Assembly (NCBI GenBank): GCA_945893365.1
Contig: CAMDED010000013.1
Coordinates: 1 to 64,000 of the forward strand
From: Candidatus Sulfopaludibacter sp. SbA3
Lineage (GTDB): Bacteria > Acidobacteriota > Terriglobia > Bryobacterales > Bryobacteraceae
Length of the DNA: 64,000 nucleotides
Direction: 5' to 3'
Both the position numbers and the translations under genes were made by a program. Shown here piece after piece: positions 62,774 through 64,000 of this stretch (position 1 is its first letter; the number at the start of each line of letters is the position of its first letter). The notes under the pieces were generated by a model, which ran no database searches, was not told the DNA's origin, and saw nothing but the letters and a program-made list of their open reading frames with translations.

Positions 62774-62953
62774 AACACTCCTACCGGCCTATCGGCTTTA
62801 TCCACGAAAAACTTGAGGCCGGCGCCTCAATTTTTCCGTTTGTGGAGTATTTTTTGGGAGGAGGAAGGCGTCACCCAGCTATCGAAGGCTCATCGAGCCG
62901 CCCTGTTCAAACGTGCCCAACCTCGCCTGAAAGAAGGTCTACCTCGATCTCAG

Positions 62954-63340
62954 TTATGGGGTTACGCCGTTACCCGGGTTTCGCCCCTGGGTACGAAACT
63001 CGTACTTCTCAATCGCGATCGAAGCGGTCGTGCCGTCGCAACGCACCACCCGTCCCAGCGCCACCAGTTTGAGCGGGCAGCCATTGTTCAACTGCGCCGG
63101 CCAACTGACCGACAGTTCCAATCGTCTACCGGCTTGCAAGGGACTCTCTGTCGTGAACCGGATTCCGCTGCTGCTGATGTCGACCGTTCGGCCAGCTCCC
63201 AGAATCACAGTTTTCCCTTCAACAATCTTGTACCGTGCGTCGCGCTCAATTGGAAAACGCCCCGATGCTCTTCGTTCCAGGGTTGGCTTCATGCGATGCG
63301 CGATTTGATCTGTAATTAGGGTGGGTTCCATTTGAATCAA
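62954..63340 (-). CDS. PilZ-domain protein (cyclic-di-GMP receptor)
   Basis: A 128-residue single PilZ domain. The c-di-GMP-binding signature is present: basic ERRASGRFPIERD leading to the beta-barrel, and VDISSSGIRFTT, matching the (D/N)xSxxG motif. The rest forms the small barrel (VSWPAQLNNGCPLKLVALGR). It has no attached effector domain, so it acts through protein contacts or as a simple sensor. Its probable messenger source is a GGDEF protein such as that at 34584-35612. It lies next to lpxC and faces the same way. Confidence 0.88.
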   Translation of the reverse strand: MIQMEPTLITDQIAHRMKPTLERRASGRFPIERDARYKIVEGKTVILGAGRTVDISSSGIRFTTESPLQAGRRLELSVSWPAQLNNGCPLKLVALGRVVRCDGTTASIAIEKYEFRTQGRNPGNGVTP

Positions 63341-63431
63341 TCATGCACCCGCCAGGCGCGCGCATCAATAGCGCAAAAGGTTTATTTTCAATGAGTACCG
63401 AGGTACCCTGGTACGTAAGGAAGCAGAAGTA

Positions 63432-64000
63432 CTATAGTACTTCATGCGCGGATAAACTGGCAAGGAGGCTTCTCGCTTCCGGCGCCTCGGAATCGAGCGT
63501 AACGATCTCGAACAATGAGGGATCCGACATCAGTCGCGCCACCAGCGCCGCATGCATTGCATGTCCGGCCCTCTCTGCGATCACGTGTCCCAGGAGTGGT
63601 TTGCCGATCAGCGCCAGATCGCCGATCAGATCGAGCGCCTTGTGCCGGCAGCACTCATCCGGGAACCGCAGGCCCTCGGGATTCAGAACGCCCGTCCGGT
63701 CGAAACAGACCGCGTTAGCAAGCGAGGCGCCGCGGATCAAGCCCATATTGCGCATCTGACCGAGCTCATACTCAAAGCCGAATGTCCGGGCCGGAGCGAT
63801 TTCGCTCGCATAGTTCTCCGGGGTGACTTCGATCTCCAGTTCCTGCCGCGCTACCATCGGGTGGTCGAACGCAATGTCACATGTCAATCGGAAGGAATCG
63901 TCCGGTAAGACCGAGATGCGCTTTCCCCTGTCTTCTACCGTTACCGGACGGCGGATGCGGAGATACTTTCGCTTCTTCCGGTACCGCCGGATGCCGGCCT
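63432..64000 (-). CDS. lpxC: UDP-3-O-acyl-N-acetylglucosamine deacetylase, 3' part
   Basis: The C-terminal about 190 residues of LpxC; the gene continues beyond the window. FDHPMVARQELE and ARTFGFEYELGQMRNMGL are characteristic, and the zinc ligand region appears in RFPDECCRHKALDLIGDLAL followed by LLGHVIAERAGHAMHAAL with the catalytic His. LpxC is the committed step of lipid A synthesis, which indicates a Gram-negative outer membrane. The reading frame is open through the window edge at 64000; the apparent TTG at 63887 is internal. A frame-shifted Cys pair in DECCRH is a normal variation. Confidence 0.93.
   Translation of the reverse strand, partial: AGIRRYRKKRKYLRIRRPVTVEDRGKRISVLPDDSFRLTCDIAFDHPMVARQELEIEVTPENYASEIAPARTFGFEYELGQMRNMGLIRGASLANAVCFDRTGVLNPEGLRFPDECCRHKALDLIGDLALIGKPLLGHVIAERAGHAMHAALVARLMSDPSLFEIVTLDSEAPEARSLLASLSAHEVL

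Noticed and set aside
63432-63887. Short independent gene starting at TTG 63887
   Set aside because: The frame stays open to the window edge and the upstream residues match the LpxC core, so this start is internal.
1-64000. CRISPR array
   Set aside because: No regularly spaced direct repeats of about 25-37 bases were seen anywhere; the repeats found are palindromes or single pairs.

Overview
The window looks like a chromosomal segment of an Acidobacteriota bacterium, probably of the Solibacter/Bryobacter type. This is an inference from gene content: it is GC-rich, has four very large Oar-like TonB-dependent outer-membrane receptors with an N-terminal carboxypeptidase-regulatory-like domain, and has many exported hydrolases of kinds common in that phylum. 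No search was run.

Bases 1 to about 10,400 are an integrated mobile element seen from its integrase end. A tyrosine recombinase (9242-10318, minus) sits next to the 3' end of a tRNA-Lys(TTT) gene (10410-10482, minus), the usual arrangement for integration into a tRNA gene. Moving left, the element carries two small DNA-binding proteins, a 150-bp nested inverted repeat, a small membrane protein, two different TraG/VirD4/HerA-like ATPases around a replication-relaxation family protein, an approximately 700-bp gene-free stretch full of strong hairpins (a candidate structured RNA resembling HEARO/omega RNA), two small minus-strand proteins, a membrane protein, a CCHC zinc-knuckle protein and a CHC2/TOPRIM primase. 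The left border is outside the window. No mating-pair formation genes are visible.

Bases 10,500-11,410 hold remnants of one or two transposase genes. From there on the window is ordinary chromosome: secreted NHL and alpha/beta-hydrolase proteins, a TonB receptor, an ATP-dependent DNA ligase, a metallo-beta-lactamase-fold protein and a type IV pilin-like protein. A nitrogen-control cluster glnA-MOSC-glnE-TPR (29539 to 23810) pairs glutamine synthetase, with the adenylylatable Tyr397, with its own adenylyltransferase. An ABC exporter half, deoB-tpiA, a GGDEF protein, bacterioferritin, two PLP enzymes and a second metallo-beta-lactamase-fold paralogue follow. A translationally overlapping signalling operon (response regulator, then a HisKA-like/REC/adenylate cyclase fusion) ends in a ribulokinase (araB).

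Bases 43,484-46,251 are gene-poor. They contain a glyoxalase-like gene and an RlmJ-like gene separated by an attC-like hairpin, suggesting former integron cassettes. From 46,252 to the end there are three more TonB receptors, two of them (56338-59427 and 59684-62773) a recent tandem duplication that includes their terminators. Among them lies a block of D-amino-acid/peptide and zinc-related genes: 2-hydroxyacid dehydrogenase, hemerythrin, D-aminoacylase-like amidohydrolase, CDF zinc exporter, M81 peptidase and M19 dipeptidase. A PilZ protein and the 3' part of lpxC close the window; lpxC indicates a Gram-negative envelope with lipid A.
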